Assembly: GCA_032871835.1 (NCBI GenBank)
Contig: CM065295.1
Span: forward strand, 88,901,819-88,965,818
DNA: 64,000 nt
Direction of reading: 5' to 3'
Origin: Dipteronia dyeriana
Taxonomy: Eukaryota > Streptophyta > Magnoliopsida > Sapindales > Sapindaceae
How positions within the stretch are numbered: position 1 is the first letter of the stretch; every line of letters starts with the position of its first letter. Position numbers and translations under genes: made by a program. Under the pieces are notes generated by a model, which ran no database searches, had not been told where the DNA came from, and saw only the letters and a list, made by a program, of their open reading frames with translations. Shown here piece after piece: positions 36,545-49,223 of the stretch.

Positions 36545-39500
36545 TTTCAGTTTAATTTCTTGGAAGATATGATCAAATCTTTATCATGGTAGATTGGTAG
36601 AACTTATTGTAGAGGCCATTTTGTCTTTATATTCACACATTAACATATTTTATTCGTAAGTAAAAGTAAAACTCGAGACAAGATGATATTGACTCAGGAT
36701 AGTAAACCCCTTATATCTATATTCATGAGATTATGGGTTTGAGTCATACCCTCTCTCTAATCCCGAAATATTATAATAATATATAAAAAAAAGTGGGACT
36801 CAAACCTTACACTACTGACGTGTAATTTGAGATTGTTTTTTTTTTAGTGAATAGTCTTGCAACCCAACTTAGCTAATTGGGGTTGTGGTATTCTTTGTGT
36901 TATAAACTCTTCTCGTTAATTCATCTTTCAACATGAGATTCATTTTTAGATCATTTATCTTACACATGCGTCTGATAAAGTTCATACCCAATTTAAAAAG
37001 TTGGTCCATCTCTTCATAAAAGCAATGTCGATGACATTGATAGTGGCTGAAAATTCAACATAAAAGAAGAAGTATGCATGACAACCAGGATTAAGAGCAA
37101 ACAATCTTATCTATGCTTTTGATAGACCATTACCTGATCTGAAAATGGCACCACGAACAATTATCTCATCAACCATAATTAACAAGACCAGCAAGTGGCA
37201 GCTAGAGACAAAACAGATCAACATGGGCTCTAAAATCTACTTGAATATATACATGGTAGAAATATTTATTTTGTCGATGTGTCTCTCCTAATTAATTGTT
37301 AAATTGTTTTCTTCATTGAAAATTCCACCATTGATTCTTGTGGGGGGATATTAATCCAGGGAAATTTTTGTTAAACTCCCATGAGTTTTGCATGCATAAA
37401 TTAAAATAAAATAAAAAATCTCAACTCATCACTCAACTAGCTTCATCTATTGACCACACTCTCAGATATGTATAGATAGAAACTTGTTTTTGATGAAAAT
37501 GACTCTCTTGCCTTCTAATTCTCTGGAAATTTGGATGTCGACAATGAGTAATATTTTTTTAAAAAAAAAACCCTTTAAATTTAGACTATTTTTATATTCT
37601 AAATATCATCACAAAAAGGAGAATAAATGTCAATATTTTTTTTTTTTAAGAAAAGTCAATATTTCTATGCGACTATGCATAAATATACCAAATCATAATT
37701 AAATGTTTGAGACAGGAGATCGAGTCAAAAGGGTACCTTTTTCTGTAGGTGTCTTGGGGGCTCAGCTACTTTTTTCATGGACTGGTCACCAAGATTACTC
37801 CTTTGATCAGAATCTATAATTAACATGCTCTTCACTCAATCACTACAAAATTTCAATTTTTGCACCCTCCATTCTATGTTGTTTATACTTTTTAAACTTA
37901 TTAATGAGTAATCACTGTGATGATGATTAAATTTGATAAAATGTGAATATTTTAAAATATTGTATGTATCACTGTGTCAGTGTTACGTATTTATTTTACC
38001 GCATCTTCTTAAAGACTTTTTTCTATCTTTCGATGATCATTAAGTCCACACCTTTTCATGGAATTAAAGATGGCAAAATAATATTTGGCTACAAAGTTCA
38101 ACGGGACCCACACTTATAGGTGGGAATGAGTTTTAATTTGATGGGAACGATTTATTAAATATTTCTTTTTAATGTTACGTTTAAAAATTATTGAATTTAT
38201 TTATTTAGTCATAAAATTTATGTTTATTTTAATGATTATCAATACTTTTTTAGAATTAATTTGTATCTTATATTATATTCAATAGGATATATTTATTATT
38301 TTAATAGATAATTTTGATAAATGGGATAAATGGATGAAAATTGGGAATGAGTAAAGCATACCCCACCCCACTCTATATATTATAGGGTTTTATATGAGGA
38401 TGAGATTTTAAAAAGTAAATGGTCGCCATATTACCATCAGCATATGGAATTATTCTTATGTTTTTAATATTATTATTATTTGAAAAAGAATTATTCGTTG
38501 TAAGTGACAAATAATTTCGATGTTCATTTATACATGGCATAGATATATTTTTTTTAAATACAACTACTGTCGAGATCCGATGAGATTAATCGGACTCTAT
38601 AAGAACAGTTCGGAATATTACTCTCATAAATCGATAGAAAATTCCTTATACATACTTGTAAAATACATATGATGTGATTCAAAACCCTGACCACTAAATG
38701 TGAACAGGGTGTGTACAACTAGAGATGATCAATGGGGAAATCGGGGAGGATGTAGGTCCCCCCATCCCCAACCCCATTTTCCAAACCCTCCCCCACCCCA
38801 ACCCTCCACTTCCCCATTTGGGGAAAATGTGGTTGGAGTAATTTTGGGGGGAGGTCCCCCCATCCTCATCTCCATTTCTCTATTTCCCCCCTTTTTCCCT
38901 TTTTCCCTTTTTCCCTTTTTCCCTTTTCCCTTTTCCTTGTTTTTCCCCGTTTTTCCATTTCCCCATTCCCCCGTTTTTCTTGTATCAATAAAAATTGCAT
39001 TTTAAAGAAACATACAAATTCACAATCCAGTAAATTCAAATACAAAATAACATCTCATACAAATTGAAATGAAAGTTAAGTTGTTAATATGTATATATAG
39101 TTAGTAAAATATGTTAATAAATTATATGGAGCTTGTTTGGTTTTTAATTTAACAAGAAAATTAATATGTATATATAGTTAGCTTGCTCATTGTGTAATTT
39201 AAGTTATAGTTCATAAATATGTATATATAGTTAGTAAAATAAAAATATTAAAAATATAATAAAACTATATATTAATATATTTTTTATATAATATTTTAAT
39301 ATTTAAAGAAAATGGGAAAATGGGGATAAGGGCACTTAACCCCATCCCCATTTCTAGGAATTCGCGAGAAAAATGGGAAAATGGGAATGGGTCCCCTCAT
39401 CCCCAACCCCATTTAAATTTAGGGTTAAAAGTCATCCTCATCGCTCCTCAAATAGGGATGGTGAATTTAATATTTGGAGAAAATAGAAAAATGGGGATGA

Positions 39501-39960
39501 GGACACTTAACCCCAACCCCAACCCCAACCCCAACCCCAACCCCATCCCTATTTTTAAGAATTCGTCGGGAAAATAGCGATAGGGATAGAGATGGGAATG
39601 GGCCCTATTTAAATTTATATTCTAACTGCTAACGTCTTGGTGTATATATATAAATAACCAATAAAATAAAATTTTCATCGTAAGTCTCGGCAAAATTCAC
39701 TGTAAACCTTCTTTGAAAATATTTAAAAATTTGTCGACAACTTTCAACATTAAAGAGAGGTCTTTTACAAGTTTTAGAATCATCAGAATACAAATATATT
39801 AATTAGGTATAAAAAGGTAAGTCTAGTAAAGGATCCACATGATGATAAAAGCTTCAATACTGCTAACGTATACACCCCGATCGACTCATGTATATCATAC
39901 CATATATTATGTCTCTCGTATGATTAGTTATGTATGTCACATTAACGTGAATAAAATTAT
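36545..39960. repeat. Segmental duplication, copy 1
   Basis: Several blocks here recur in the same order and orientation in 40565-49020. Examples: TTTAATTT-C/A-TTG-G/A-AAGATATGAT (36551 and 40573), ATTAAGAGCAAACAATCTTA (37091 and 46214), GGTCACCAA followed by ATTACTC (37785 and 46764), TTTCGATGTTCATTTA or GTCGATGTTCATTTA (38516 and 48315), and TCTTTTACAAGTTTTAGAA (39760 and 48797). Substitutions and small indels are common, so it is not recent. This copy lacks the hAT MITE found in copy 2 at 41087, so it represents the empty site there. It contains a different G-rich element at 38716-39612. No gene is recognised in it. Confidence 0.8.
38716..39612. mobile_element. G/C-rich MITE relative, ends unclear
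   Basis: Starts near TAGAGATGATCAATGGGG and contains many CCCCATCCC, CCCCAACCCC and TTTTTCCC words, as in the MITEs at 10139 and 29529. It is absent from the equivalent place in the second copy of the segmental duplication, so it inserted after that duplication. No clean right terminal repeat was found; there may be two nested copies. Confidence 0.6.
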
Positions 39961-40564
39961 TACCCTTCTGTAAACTTCAAAACATTTTCCGTTGGAAATT
40001 GTACTATTGTTGAATGATAAAATTTAGTTAAGTGTAGTGAATTTTCATAACAATTGTATCATTTCGTAAGAGTTGTATCTTTTTATAAATGTAGTATCAT
40101 TTCTTAAGATATATATCTTTTCTTGAATGATATGTTCATTCAAAAGGGTATGTGTCCTTTCCAATGGGTACATGATGTCTATAAAATGGATGTACTCTAA
40201 CCATTTGAGATCAATTTTTAATGTATTCTTGTTCCTCTGAATAAAAATAAACAGTGTCAAAAGTTTCGAATACAAAACACTATTTGAGTTCAACGGTTCT
40301 TTAAATTTAAAGTGTTGCTGCTTGAAGAACCAAATATGTTATATCATAAGAGACAATTGTTCATAACCTTAAACACCATTCGTGGAGGGAGCAAAATTGT
40401 CTTAAGAAAATTGTGAGTATCACAAAACTCAGATTATTTTAATTTTTATATCATTACAAACTGTAAGTTTTTTTTGTATTCAAATTTCCTTTCATTGTCT
40501 TATACTGTATATGAATTTATTGCACGTAATATATATTTATATAGTAGACACAACACAAGTATTA
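39961..40564. other. AT-rich spacer between duplication copies
   Basis: No gene or element recognised. Related TATCATTTC and AAGAG/AAGAT TGTATC words repeat at 40055-40110. Confidence 0.5.
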
Positions 40565-40639
40565 ACATTTTCAATTTAATTTATTGAAAGATATGATAAA
40601 AATCTTTATTATTATAGATTGACAGAAGTCATGTTGTTT

Positions 40640-41086
40640 CAGTGGAGTCAAAACAGACCACCCCGACCCATTAGGCTCGAGCTCGTTAGCCTAATGGGCC
40701 ATACTTGTGTCGCGCCAGTTTGGGGGGGGGGGGAGGGGGGGGGGGGAGGTGCAGGCAGAATTCATTTTATTTTAGCGGTGTCAAAACAGGCTGCCCTGAC
40801 CTATTAGGCATTAGGCTCAGGCCCGTTGGCCTAATGGGCCATGCCAGGCACAACTTGTTAGGGAGACAGACTATGTCAGGCCAGCTGATCTGGGAGGGTG
40901 GGCTCGGCCTATGCCAGGCTGTGCACAGGGCGGGTCTGTGGGGTGCCGGTCAGTTAAGGTCTGTTGGGTCAGCCCAACGAACTTTGATATTTTTTTTAAA
41001 TAACTAAACGCTTTTTAATTGGAAAAAATTGTTAAAGATTTTAAAAAATGTAATTTTTAAAGGGGGGAGCAGAAGTCATTTTATTT
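40640..41086. repeat. Duplicated left ends of the hAT MITE with poly-G tracts
   Basis: Before the complete MITE at 41087 there are two extra left-end copies. One starts at about 40640 (AGTGGAGTCAAAACAGAC) and breaks off in a G tract at 40722-40746. The other starts at 40773 (TAGCGGTGTCAAAACAGG) and runs about 300 bp. The second and the complete element share the preceding GCAGAA(T/G)TCATTTTATTT, offset by about 314 bp, so the duplication includes the flank. Confidence 0.8.
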
Positions 41087-41661
41087 TAGTGGTGTCAAAA
41101 CAGGCAGCACTGACTCATTGGGCTCAGGCCAGTTGGCCTAATGGGCCATGCCAGGCACAGTTTGTTAGGGAGACGGACTGTGTCGGGCCAACTGATCTGG
41201 AAGGGTGGGCTTGGCCTATGCCAGGTTGTGCACAGGGCGGGTCTGTGGGGTGCCAGCCAGTTAAGGCATGTTGGGTCAACCCAACGAACTTTGATTTTCT
41301 TTTTTAAATATTTAAACATTTTTTAATTAGAAAAAATCGAAGCAGATTTAAAAAAATGTAATTTTTAAAAAATTTGGGCATTTGTTACCCTCCTCCTAAT
41401 GGTCACCAACAACTACTGGATAATTACAAAAGTCACCACTCAATTCAAATTTAAAAAAATAGAAGAAAAAAAAGTTTGAGCTCACAGACCTAGCAAGCCG
41501 TGTCGGCCTGCAGGCTCCACCACCTGGGGCCAGCACAACACATTGCCTTAACAGGTTTGGGCCTAACCTGTTAAGTTGGCATGTCGGGCTGGCCCAGGCA
41601 GGCAACCAAAATAGACCAGGACTGGCAGCCTGCCAGGGCCCGGCCCGTTTTGCCAACACTA
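41087..41661. mobile_element. hAT MITE, TAGTGxTGxCAAAAC family
   Basis: 575 bp. The left end TAGTGGTGTCAAAACAGGC is inverted at the right end (TAGTGTTGGCAAAACGGGC on the other strand). Flanks TTTTATTT and TTTTGTTT are an 8-bp target duplication with one mismatch. The interior is rich in GGCC words (GGGCCATGCCAGG, GGCCCAGGC). No coding. The empty site is preserved in the first duplication copy near 36630. Confidence 0.82.
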
Positions 41662-42750
41662 TTTTGTTTTTAAAGTCACAAATTAATGCATTTTAATTTG
41701 TTCATGCGCAGAAGGTAGGGCTTGAGAAAAGATAGGATCAACTCAAGATGGGATTGACTCGATTATGTAGTTTGTTGAACTACAGTTGATGTGGGTCGGA
41801 TCGGATTCGAATTAGGTCAAAGCAACTTGGTCTAGCCTATCGGATCGGATGTGTCATACCCGTAAAAAAGATAGACAAAAACAAAAAATAACAGAAAATA
41901 AATTAAAGGAAATGAGGTTGGTGATCAATTGTGAGCTTTAGGTATGCTTGGGCTGAATGGGATGATTAAAAGTAATTAAGGTTCTGACAGAGCAAAATTA
42001 TTCCGGTGATCAAAGTTGATGTTTAGACAGAATTTCAGTACACAAGAGCTTAAAAGAGAAGTAGAAATTTCAGAATCCTCTCATAATGGGTGAGAGGTTC
42101 CACTTATAGTTCTTTTTTAGGAACTGGTCGTGAAAACTGTTTGTGGATATCATTGAGGATTTTATCCCATAAATCTTGTTCAGATTTCATGAAGTATAGG
42201 ATCTCTGACCTATTCAAACTTTGATTCTGTTATCATATAGCAATTGAGTCAATGACTGAGTCAAATGGTGACTCAGATAAGGCCATTTGGGTCGACCCAG
42301 ATTGTTAGGCCTGGATCAAGACTGACTTGCAATTATTGATAGGTTTACGTTTTGGGCCTAGAGGCCATTTTGGCTACCATATATGATAAGTCTCTCACGC
42401 ATATATTCATGAGGTTATGGATTAGAGTCGTGCTTATTTCCTAATCCCAAAATATTATAATAGTTCAAAAGAAAATATGACTCAAATCTCTCACCGCTGA
42501 TGTATAAAGGAAAACTCTCATTATCTAAGTTAAGAGTAGATGTGCTTTGAGATTGGATTTTTATTTTTAATCATACTTTTTAGTGAAAACTATTATTGTT
42601 ATTCCATTTTTTAAACATGAGATTCATTTTTACATCCTTTATTTCACACGTCCGTGATATCAATGTGATAGAATTCGCATCCAAATTTAAAAGTCGCTCC
42701 ATCTCTTCACAAAAGCAATGTCGATAACATTGATAATGGTTGGAAATTAC

Positions 42751-42788
<38 letters not shown>

Positions 42789-45700
42789 AACCAAGATTAA
42801 GAGCAAACAATCTTATATATGCTTTTGCGAGACCTTTAGACTGTGACTGGCCGACCTGTATAGGAGGGTGGGCTTGGCCTGTGCCAGGCCGCACCCAGGG
42901 CGGGCCTGTGGTGGGCCAGTCTGTTAAGGCCTTAACGGTCCAGTCCAACGGTCTTTGATTTTTTTTTAATATTTAAATAATTTTTAATTGAAAAAAATTG
43001 TAATATATTTTAAAAAATGTAATTTTTAAAAATTTTGAGCATTTTTTTACCCCTCTTCCCAACGGTCACCAACGTCTCCTGAATAATTATAAAATTCACC
43101 CCTCAATTCAAATTTTAAATTTAAAACTTAAAAAAATGAATTTTTTTTTTGGCCTATAGGCTTGGTGGGTCGTGCATGGCCAGCCTACAGGCCACACCAT
43201 CTGGGGCCAGCATGGCACGCTATCTTAACAGGCTTTGGCCCAACCTTTTAAGTTGGCCTATCCGGGCTAGCTCAGGTACACGACCGAAACAGGCCAGGTT
43301 GGGCCGCCAGCTAGGGCCTAACCCGTTTTGCTAGTATTATTTTGGTTTTATATTCACGAATTAATGCATTTTAATTTGTTCATACGTAAAAACTAGGTCT
43401 TGAGAAAATATAGAATTGACTTAATATGGGATTGGCGTGATGATGTAGTTTGTTGAACTACAATTGATGTGGATCGGATCGGATTCGGATTAGGTCCAAA
43501 CAACTTGGTCTAGCCTATCAGATAGGATGTGTCGTACATGTAAAAAAGATAGAAACAAAAAAAAAACAATTTAAAGGAAATAAGGTTGGTGGTCAATTGT
43601 GAGTCTTAGGTATGCTTGGGCTGAGCGGGATGACTAAGAGTAATTAAAGTTCTGATATAGCAAAATTAGTTCGGTGATCAGAGTTTATGTTTATGCAAAA
43701 TTTCAGCACACAAGAGCTTTAGAGAGAAGTAGAATTTTCAGAATCCTCTTTCAACGGGTGAGAGATTCTACTTATAGTTCTTTTTTGGGAACTGATCGTG
43801 GAAACTGTTTGAGGATATCGTAGAGGATTTAATCTCAAAAATCTTGAACATATTTCACGGGATATAGGATCTCTGACCTATTTAAACTTTGATTCTGTTA
43901 TCAGATAGTAATTGAGTCAATGACTGAGTCAAATGGTAACTCAGATAAGGCCATTTGAGTCGACCCGGATTTTGGGTCTAGATCAAGCCAGACTTGCAAT
44001 TATCGATGGGCTTACATTTTGGGCCTAAAAGCCATTTTTGGCTACCACATATGATAAGTCTCTAACGCCTATATTTATATGGTTGTGGATTACGGTTATG
44101 CTTCTTTCCTAATCCTAAAATATTATAATAGTACCCAAAAAAAAGGCTCAAATCTCTCAATGCTAATGTATAAAGGAAAACTCCCACCATCTAAGTTAAA
44201 AGTAAATGTGCTTTGTGATTGAATTTTTATTTTTAATTATACTTTTTAGTGAAAACTCTCTTGTTATTCCATTTTTTAAACTTGAGATTCATTTTTACAT
44301 CCTTTATTTCACATGTACGTGATATTGATGCGATAGAATTCACACCCAATTAAAAAGCAGTCTATCTCTTCACAAAAGTAATGTAGATGACATTGATAAT
44401 GGTTGAAAACTCAAAAAAAAAAGTATGATAACCAAGATTAAGAGCAAACAATCTTGTATATGCTTTTGCAAGACCTTTAGGCTTTGACGGGTCAGTCTAT
44501 TTGGGAGGGTGGACTCGGCCTGGGCACGTGGCATGTGCCAGGCTGTGCCTAGGGCGAGCCTGTGGGGGTTGGCCAGTTAAGGCCTTAACGGGCTTTGATA
44601 TTTTTTTTAATATTTAAACATTTTTTTAATTTGAAAAAATTGTAAAATATTTTAATAAATGTAAATTTTAAATTTTTTGAGCATATTTCCCCCCTCGCAA
44701 CAATCACAAACGGCTCATGGATAATTACAAAAGTCGTCCCTAATTTTAAATTTTAAAATTCAAACTTAAAAAAAAAAATGAAATTATTTTTTTGGCCCAC
44801 AAGCCTGGCTGGCCGTGTATGGTCGACATGTAGGCCACACCACATGGACTAGCACGGCACGCTGTCTTAACAGGCTTAGGCCCAGCCTGTTAAGTCACCT
44901 TGTAAAGCTGGCCCGAGCACGCGACCGAAATAGGCCAGGCTAGGGCGGGCGGGCGACCTGTTAGGACCCAACCCGTTTTGTCAGCACTATTTTGTTTTTA
45001 TATTCATGAATTAATGCATTTTAAGAAAAGATAGGATTGACTCGATTATATAGTTTGTTGAACTATAGTTGATATAGGTCGGATCGGATTTGGATTAGGT
45101 CCAAGCAACCTGGTCTAGCCTAACGGATCGATTGTGTTGTACCTGTAAAAAAGATAGAAACAAACGGAAAATAACAAAAAACAAATTAAAGGAAACGAGG
45201 CCGGTGGTCAATTGTAAGCCTTAGGTATGCTTGGGCTAAGCGGGATGATTAAGAGTAATTAAGGTTCTGACAAAGCAAAATTATTCTGGTGTCCGGAGTT
45301 GATGTTCAGGCAGAATTTCAGCACGCAAGAATTTGAGAGAGAAGTAGAATTTTCAGAATCCTCTCCCAATGGATGAGAGGTTCTAATTATAGTTCTTTTT
45401 TAGGAATTGGTCGTGGAAATTGTTTGAGGATATCGTGGATAATTTTATCTCAGAATCTTGGTTAGATTTCATGGGATATAGGATCTCTGACCTTTTAAAA
45501 CTATGATTCTGTTATCAGATAGCAATTGAGTCAATGACTGAGTCAAATGATAACTTAGATAAGGTCATTTGGGTTGACTCTGATTGTTTGGCCTGGATCA
45601 AACCTGACTTGCAATTATCGATGGGCCATTTTTGGCTACCACATATGATAAGTCTCTCATGTCTATATTCATGAGGTTGTGGATTAGAGTCATGTTTTTT

Positions 45701-46248
45701 TTTCCTAATCCTTAAATATTATAATAGTTATATATATATAGTGGTTTTCCAGTCAGTGCGTACTGATATAAGTTATATTAGTGCGTTGCATGTGGACCAT
45801 TGATTATGGAGAAGTTTTGATAAGTGCATACATTTAGGGTCAAAGTATGTAAATCTAATGGTTCACAACCAACACACTGATGAATTTATATCGGTGCGCA
45901 CTGATTTGATTTTTTTTTTATATATAACTAATGTATAAAGGAAAACTCCCACCATCTAAGTTAAGAGTAAATATGCTTTGAGATTGGATTTTTATTTTTA
46001 ATTTTACTTTTTAGTAAAAACTCTTTATTGTTATTTCGTTTTTAAAACATGAGATTCCATTTTATATCCTTTATTTCACATATACATTATATCGATATGA
46101 TAGAATTCGTACCCAATTTAAAAAGTCAATCCATCCCTTCACAAAAGCAATGTCAATGACATTGATAATGGTTGAAAATTCAACAAAAAAAAGAGAGAGT
46201 ATAATAACAAAGATTAAGAGCAAACAATCTTATATATGCTTTTACGAG
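41174..46248. repeat. Tandem triplication of a 1.6-1.8 kb unit
   Basis: Units are about 41174-42836, 42837-44477 and 44478-46248. Each holds the hAT MITE without its first 90 bp or so, followed by about 1.1 kb of flank ending in ATTAAGAGCAAACAATCTT and GCTTTTGC(G/A)AGACC. In units 2 and 3 the MITE starts abruptly after AGACCTTTAG, so the duplication breakpoint lies inside the MITE. Anchors recur at 42795, 44436 and 46212 (spacings 1641 and 1776). Unit 3 is longer because of a foldback insertion. Unit-to-unit differences are numerous, so the array is moderately old. Confidence 0.85.
45742..45910. mobile_element. Foldback MITE present only in unit 3
   Basis: About 165 bp with inverted halves: CAGTGCGTACTGATATAAGTT at the left corresponds to CAGTGCGCACCGATATAAATT on the other strand at the right, and both arms include GACCATTGAT or GAACCATTAGA. 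It is absent from the equivalent positions of units 1 and 2, so it inserted after the triplication. It is flanked by TATATATA tracts. Confidence 0.75.
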
Positions 46249-47037
46249 ACCATTACCTGATCTTAAAATGGCACCACAATTATCTTATCTAACATAATTA
46301 ACAAGCCCACCAGCTGCTAGAGACAAAACATATCAACATGGGTTCTAAAATGTAAAATCTACACAAATACATTATTGGTAGAAATATTTATTTTGTCAAT
46401 GTCTCTCCTTAATTGTTAAATCTGTTGATCATTCTCTCATTTTGCCTAGATATATGGAAACTTGTTTTGATGAAAATGACTATCTTTCCTTCTAATTCTC
46501 TGAAAATTTGAATGAGAAAGAAACTGCGAGTAATATTAAAAAATAAATAATAAAATACCTTAGAAATTTAGACTATTTTTATAATCTAAATACCATCACA
46601 AAAAGGAGAAGGAAAGTCAATATATTTTTAATTTTTTAAAAGAAAAGAAAAGTCAATATTTCTTTGCATATCCAAACAATAATTAACTGTTGGAGACAGG
46701 AGGGCTGGTCAAAAGGGTACCTTCGGTAGGTGTCTTTGGCTCAGCTACTTTTTTTATAGACTGGTCACCAACATTACTCTTTTGATTAGAATCTATAATT
46801 AATATGCTCTTCACTTAATCGCTACAAAATTTCAATTTTTGCACTCTCCATTCTTTGTTGTTTCTACTTTTTTTTTATCTTATTATAAATCAATGTGATG
46901 ATGATTAAATTTAATGAAATGTGGATATTTTAAAAATAATTGTATCTGCCAGTGTTACATATTTTTTTTAACCATATTTTCTTATTGGCTCTTCCATATC
47001 TTTCAATGATCATTAAATCCATATCAGTTGTTAATAG

Positions 47038-47359
47038 CAGGGCCAGCCCATGGGCCCAGCAAACCTAACATTTTGCTAGGGTTCCAAACTGACTCAATTT
47101 TCTTCTTTTTTATCGGAGCCTCAAAACCCATTATATTTATATATAAACAGGGCCCAAAACAAAGACTTGGTTCGATCAAATATGGTAATAAATCAATTCA
47201 ATTAAAAATAAAAAATCAGGACCACAATCCAAATGTCCAATAAACTTAGTCCTTGTGATTCACTAATTCTGATTTCTAAACACTACTAATTTATTTAAAA
47301 CAAAAACAAATTTCTTTACTTTCTTTACTCACTTTACTTACTCTCTCTGTTTTTTGGTC

Positions 47360-47432
<73 letters not shown>

Positions 47433-48224
47433 GTTTGCTTCGTTTTGATTATGGCTTATGCCTTCATGCTTTGTGTTAGTGTGTTGTTCTTTGTCAATAT
47501 TGAAGAATTGAAGATTTAAAGGTATGGTTTTTGCTTTCAATTAATTTCTACATGTTGATTTTTATTCATCTTTTAATTATTTATTTTATTTATAATAGTA
47601 GAACAGTATGTGTGTTGTATTCTATATAATGACTGAATATGTTTAAATTAATTTGAGTTTAATTTTTTTCCCTAATTCTTCTAAATACTACCATGTTTTG
47701 CTTTTGGAATAATTCATTATGTAATATAGTATGTAGATTACGACCTTACGGGTGCTATTTTCAATCTTCTAGCTTTGATTCTTTTAATCTTTTTGTAGAG
47801 AGTCTCAGGTCTCTTTAGTAAGCCGAAGAATATTGTTCAAAAGTCTATTTTAACCTTTTATTGTTCCAATTACAATTGCTACTACGAAGAGTAGCTTTTT
47901 AAAATTGAAATTGATTAAAAATTATTTGCTGTCAACAATGTCACAAGATAGGTTGAGTGGATTGACTGTGTTATCTATCGAGAAAAAAGTTTTGATGGTA
48001 GTAGTATAATTAGTAAATTTACACTTCAGAAAGCAAGAAGAATAGAAACGTAAACAATGTTTTGTTTTTATGTTTTTAGATACGATATATTTTTTTTTGT
48101 TTTAATTTATATGGAATACAATGTATTTGGTAAATGAACAATTTTTTTTTTAATTATATAGGGCCTCGATTTTTGTTAATATAAAAAAATCGTTCGGGCC
48201 TCCAAATGTCTGGAGACGGCCCTG
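47038..48224 (+). mobile_element. Decayed hAT transposon with dimerisation-domain remnant
   Basis: 1187 bp. The left end CAGGGCCAGCCC is inverted at the right end (CAGGGCCGTCTCC on the other strand). Flanks GTTAATAG and GTTAACAA are a diverged 8-bp duplication. At about 47890-47995 the plus strand encodes FLKLKLIKNYLLSTMSQDRL followed by SGLTVLSIEKKVL, the C-terminal hAT dimerisation region of TTF/zinc-finger-MYM type transposases. Earlier domains (zinc finger, DDE residues) are missing or unrecognisable, so it is inactive. A long (TA)n tract has expanded inside it. Confidence 0.78.
47364..47429. repeat. (TA)n microsatellite
   Basis: About 33 uninterrupted AT units within the hAT remnant. 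Other TA tracts of at least 12 units lie at about 32648-32682, 34040-34071, 42757-42785 and 63481-63517. Confidence 0.95.
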
Positions 48225-49223
48225 GTTAACAAGCCACCCTTTTGCATAGTTCTTCTGTTTTATTATTATTATTATTATCTTAAATAGAATTATTCTTTGT
48301 AAGTGATAAATAATGTCGATGTTCATTTATCCATGGCATAGACTTGAAGGGCTATTTAATGATGTTTCTTTAATGAAGTTGCTATATAATTAATTTAGAT
48401 ACATGACCACTGATCAGCTAGGTGCATCATATTTATACGAGTGATGCACATGCCACATAATGCAAAACATTCTGTCATTGAAATCATACTATGTAATATG
48501 AGAATTTAATTTTATTGGTTATTCATACCATATATAATGATATTAGTGGTTATGATGTAATGCATTATATACATGCAAACAAATAGCCAATAGAACTCAT
48601 GCATAAAGAGAAATACACGGAAGGTCCATTTCCAATATCACAAGGTTTTTTTTATAAATTAGAAAAATAAAACTATATTTTTTTTAAATAAATAAATAAA
48701 TTTGAGAATAAAATATATCATATCCTCGGCAAAATTCACCGTAAACCTTCATTAAATTTTGTTAAAATTTGCCGACTAATTTTCAACATTAAAGTGGTCT
48801 TTTACAAGTTTTAGAACCATCAGAATGCATATATATTCAAATAAATTGCTAATAATCTTGACAATCACCCATTCAGTTAGGTATAAAAAGGCAAATCTAG
48901 TAAATGCTCAACGTGATGATAAAAGGAAAATCTGGACATACATGTCCAACTCCGTTATATTATATTATATTATATTATATATGTTTCTAGCGTGATTAGT
49001 TATTTATATCACATTATATGTTTTAAATAGATTGAACGTATAAATGAGATTTTCTAAAACATTTCTATTATAAAATAAATAAAAACTAAGCATCCAATGC
49101 AATATTACAATACATCCAAACCAATAGGTGTATGCTATGCGGTAAAAAAAAAAAACCATTTGATTGGATATCCTTAATTGCCGTATTGCATTGGTGCATA
49201 CCAGATTTTCTCGATTAGCAGAG

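Larger units (their letters stand above)
40565..49020. repeat. Segmental duplication, copy 2 (expanded)
   Basis: Same blocks as copy 1 but expanded to about 8.5 kb. Three things account for the growth: a hAT MITE at 41087 with duplicated left ends, a triplication of a 1.6-1.8 kb unit (41174-46248), and a hAT remnant at 47038-48224. An extra segment of roughly 600 bp, for example 41740-42370, is present in every unit but missing from copy 1; it is a further insertion of unknown type. No host gene is recognised. Confidence 0.75.

Noticed and set aside
38700..39577. Pro/Phe-rich and Asn-Pro-repeat frames
   Set aside because: Low-complexity CCCCAACCCC and TTTTTCCC words within a G/C-rich element.
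40705..41326. Open frames repeating segments such as GLCQ and QLRSVGS
   Set aside because: They are duplicated left-end sequence of a hAT MITE; the similarity between frames comes from duplication, not coding constraint.
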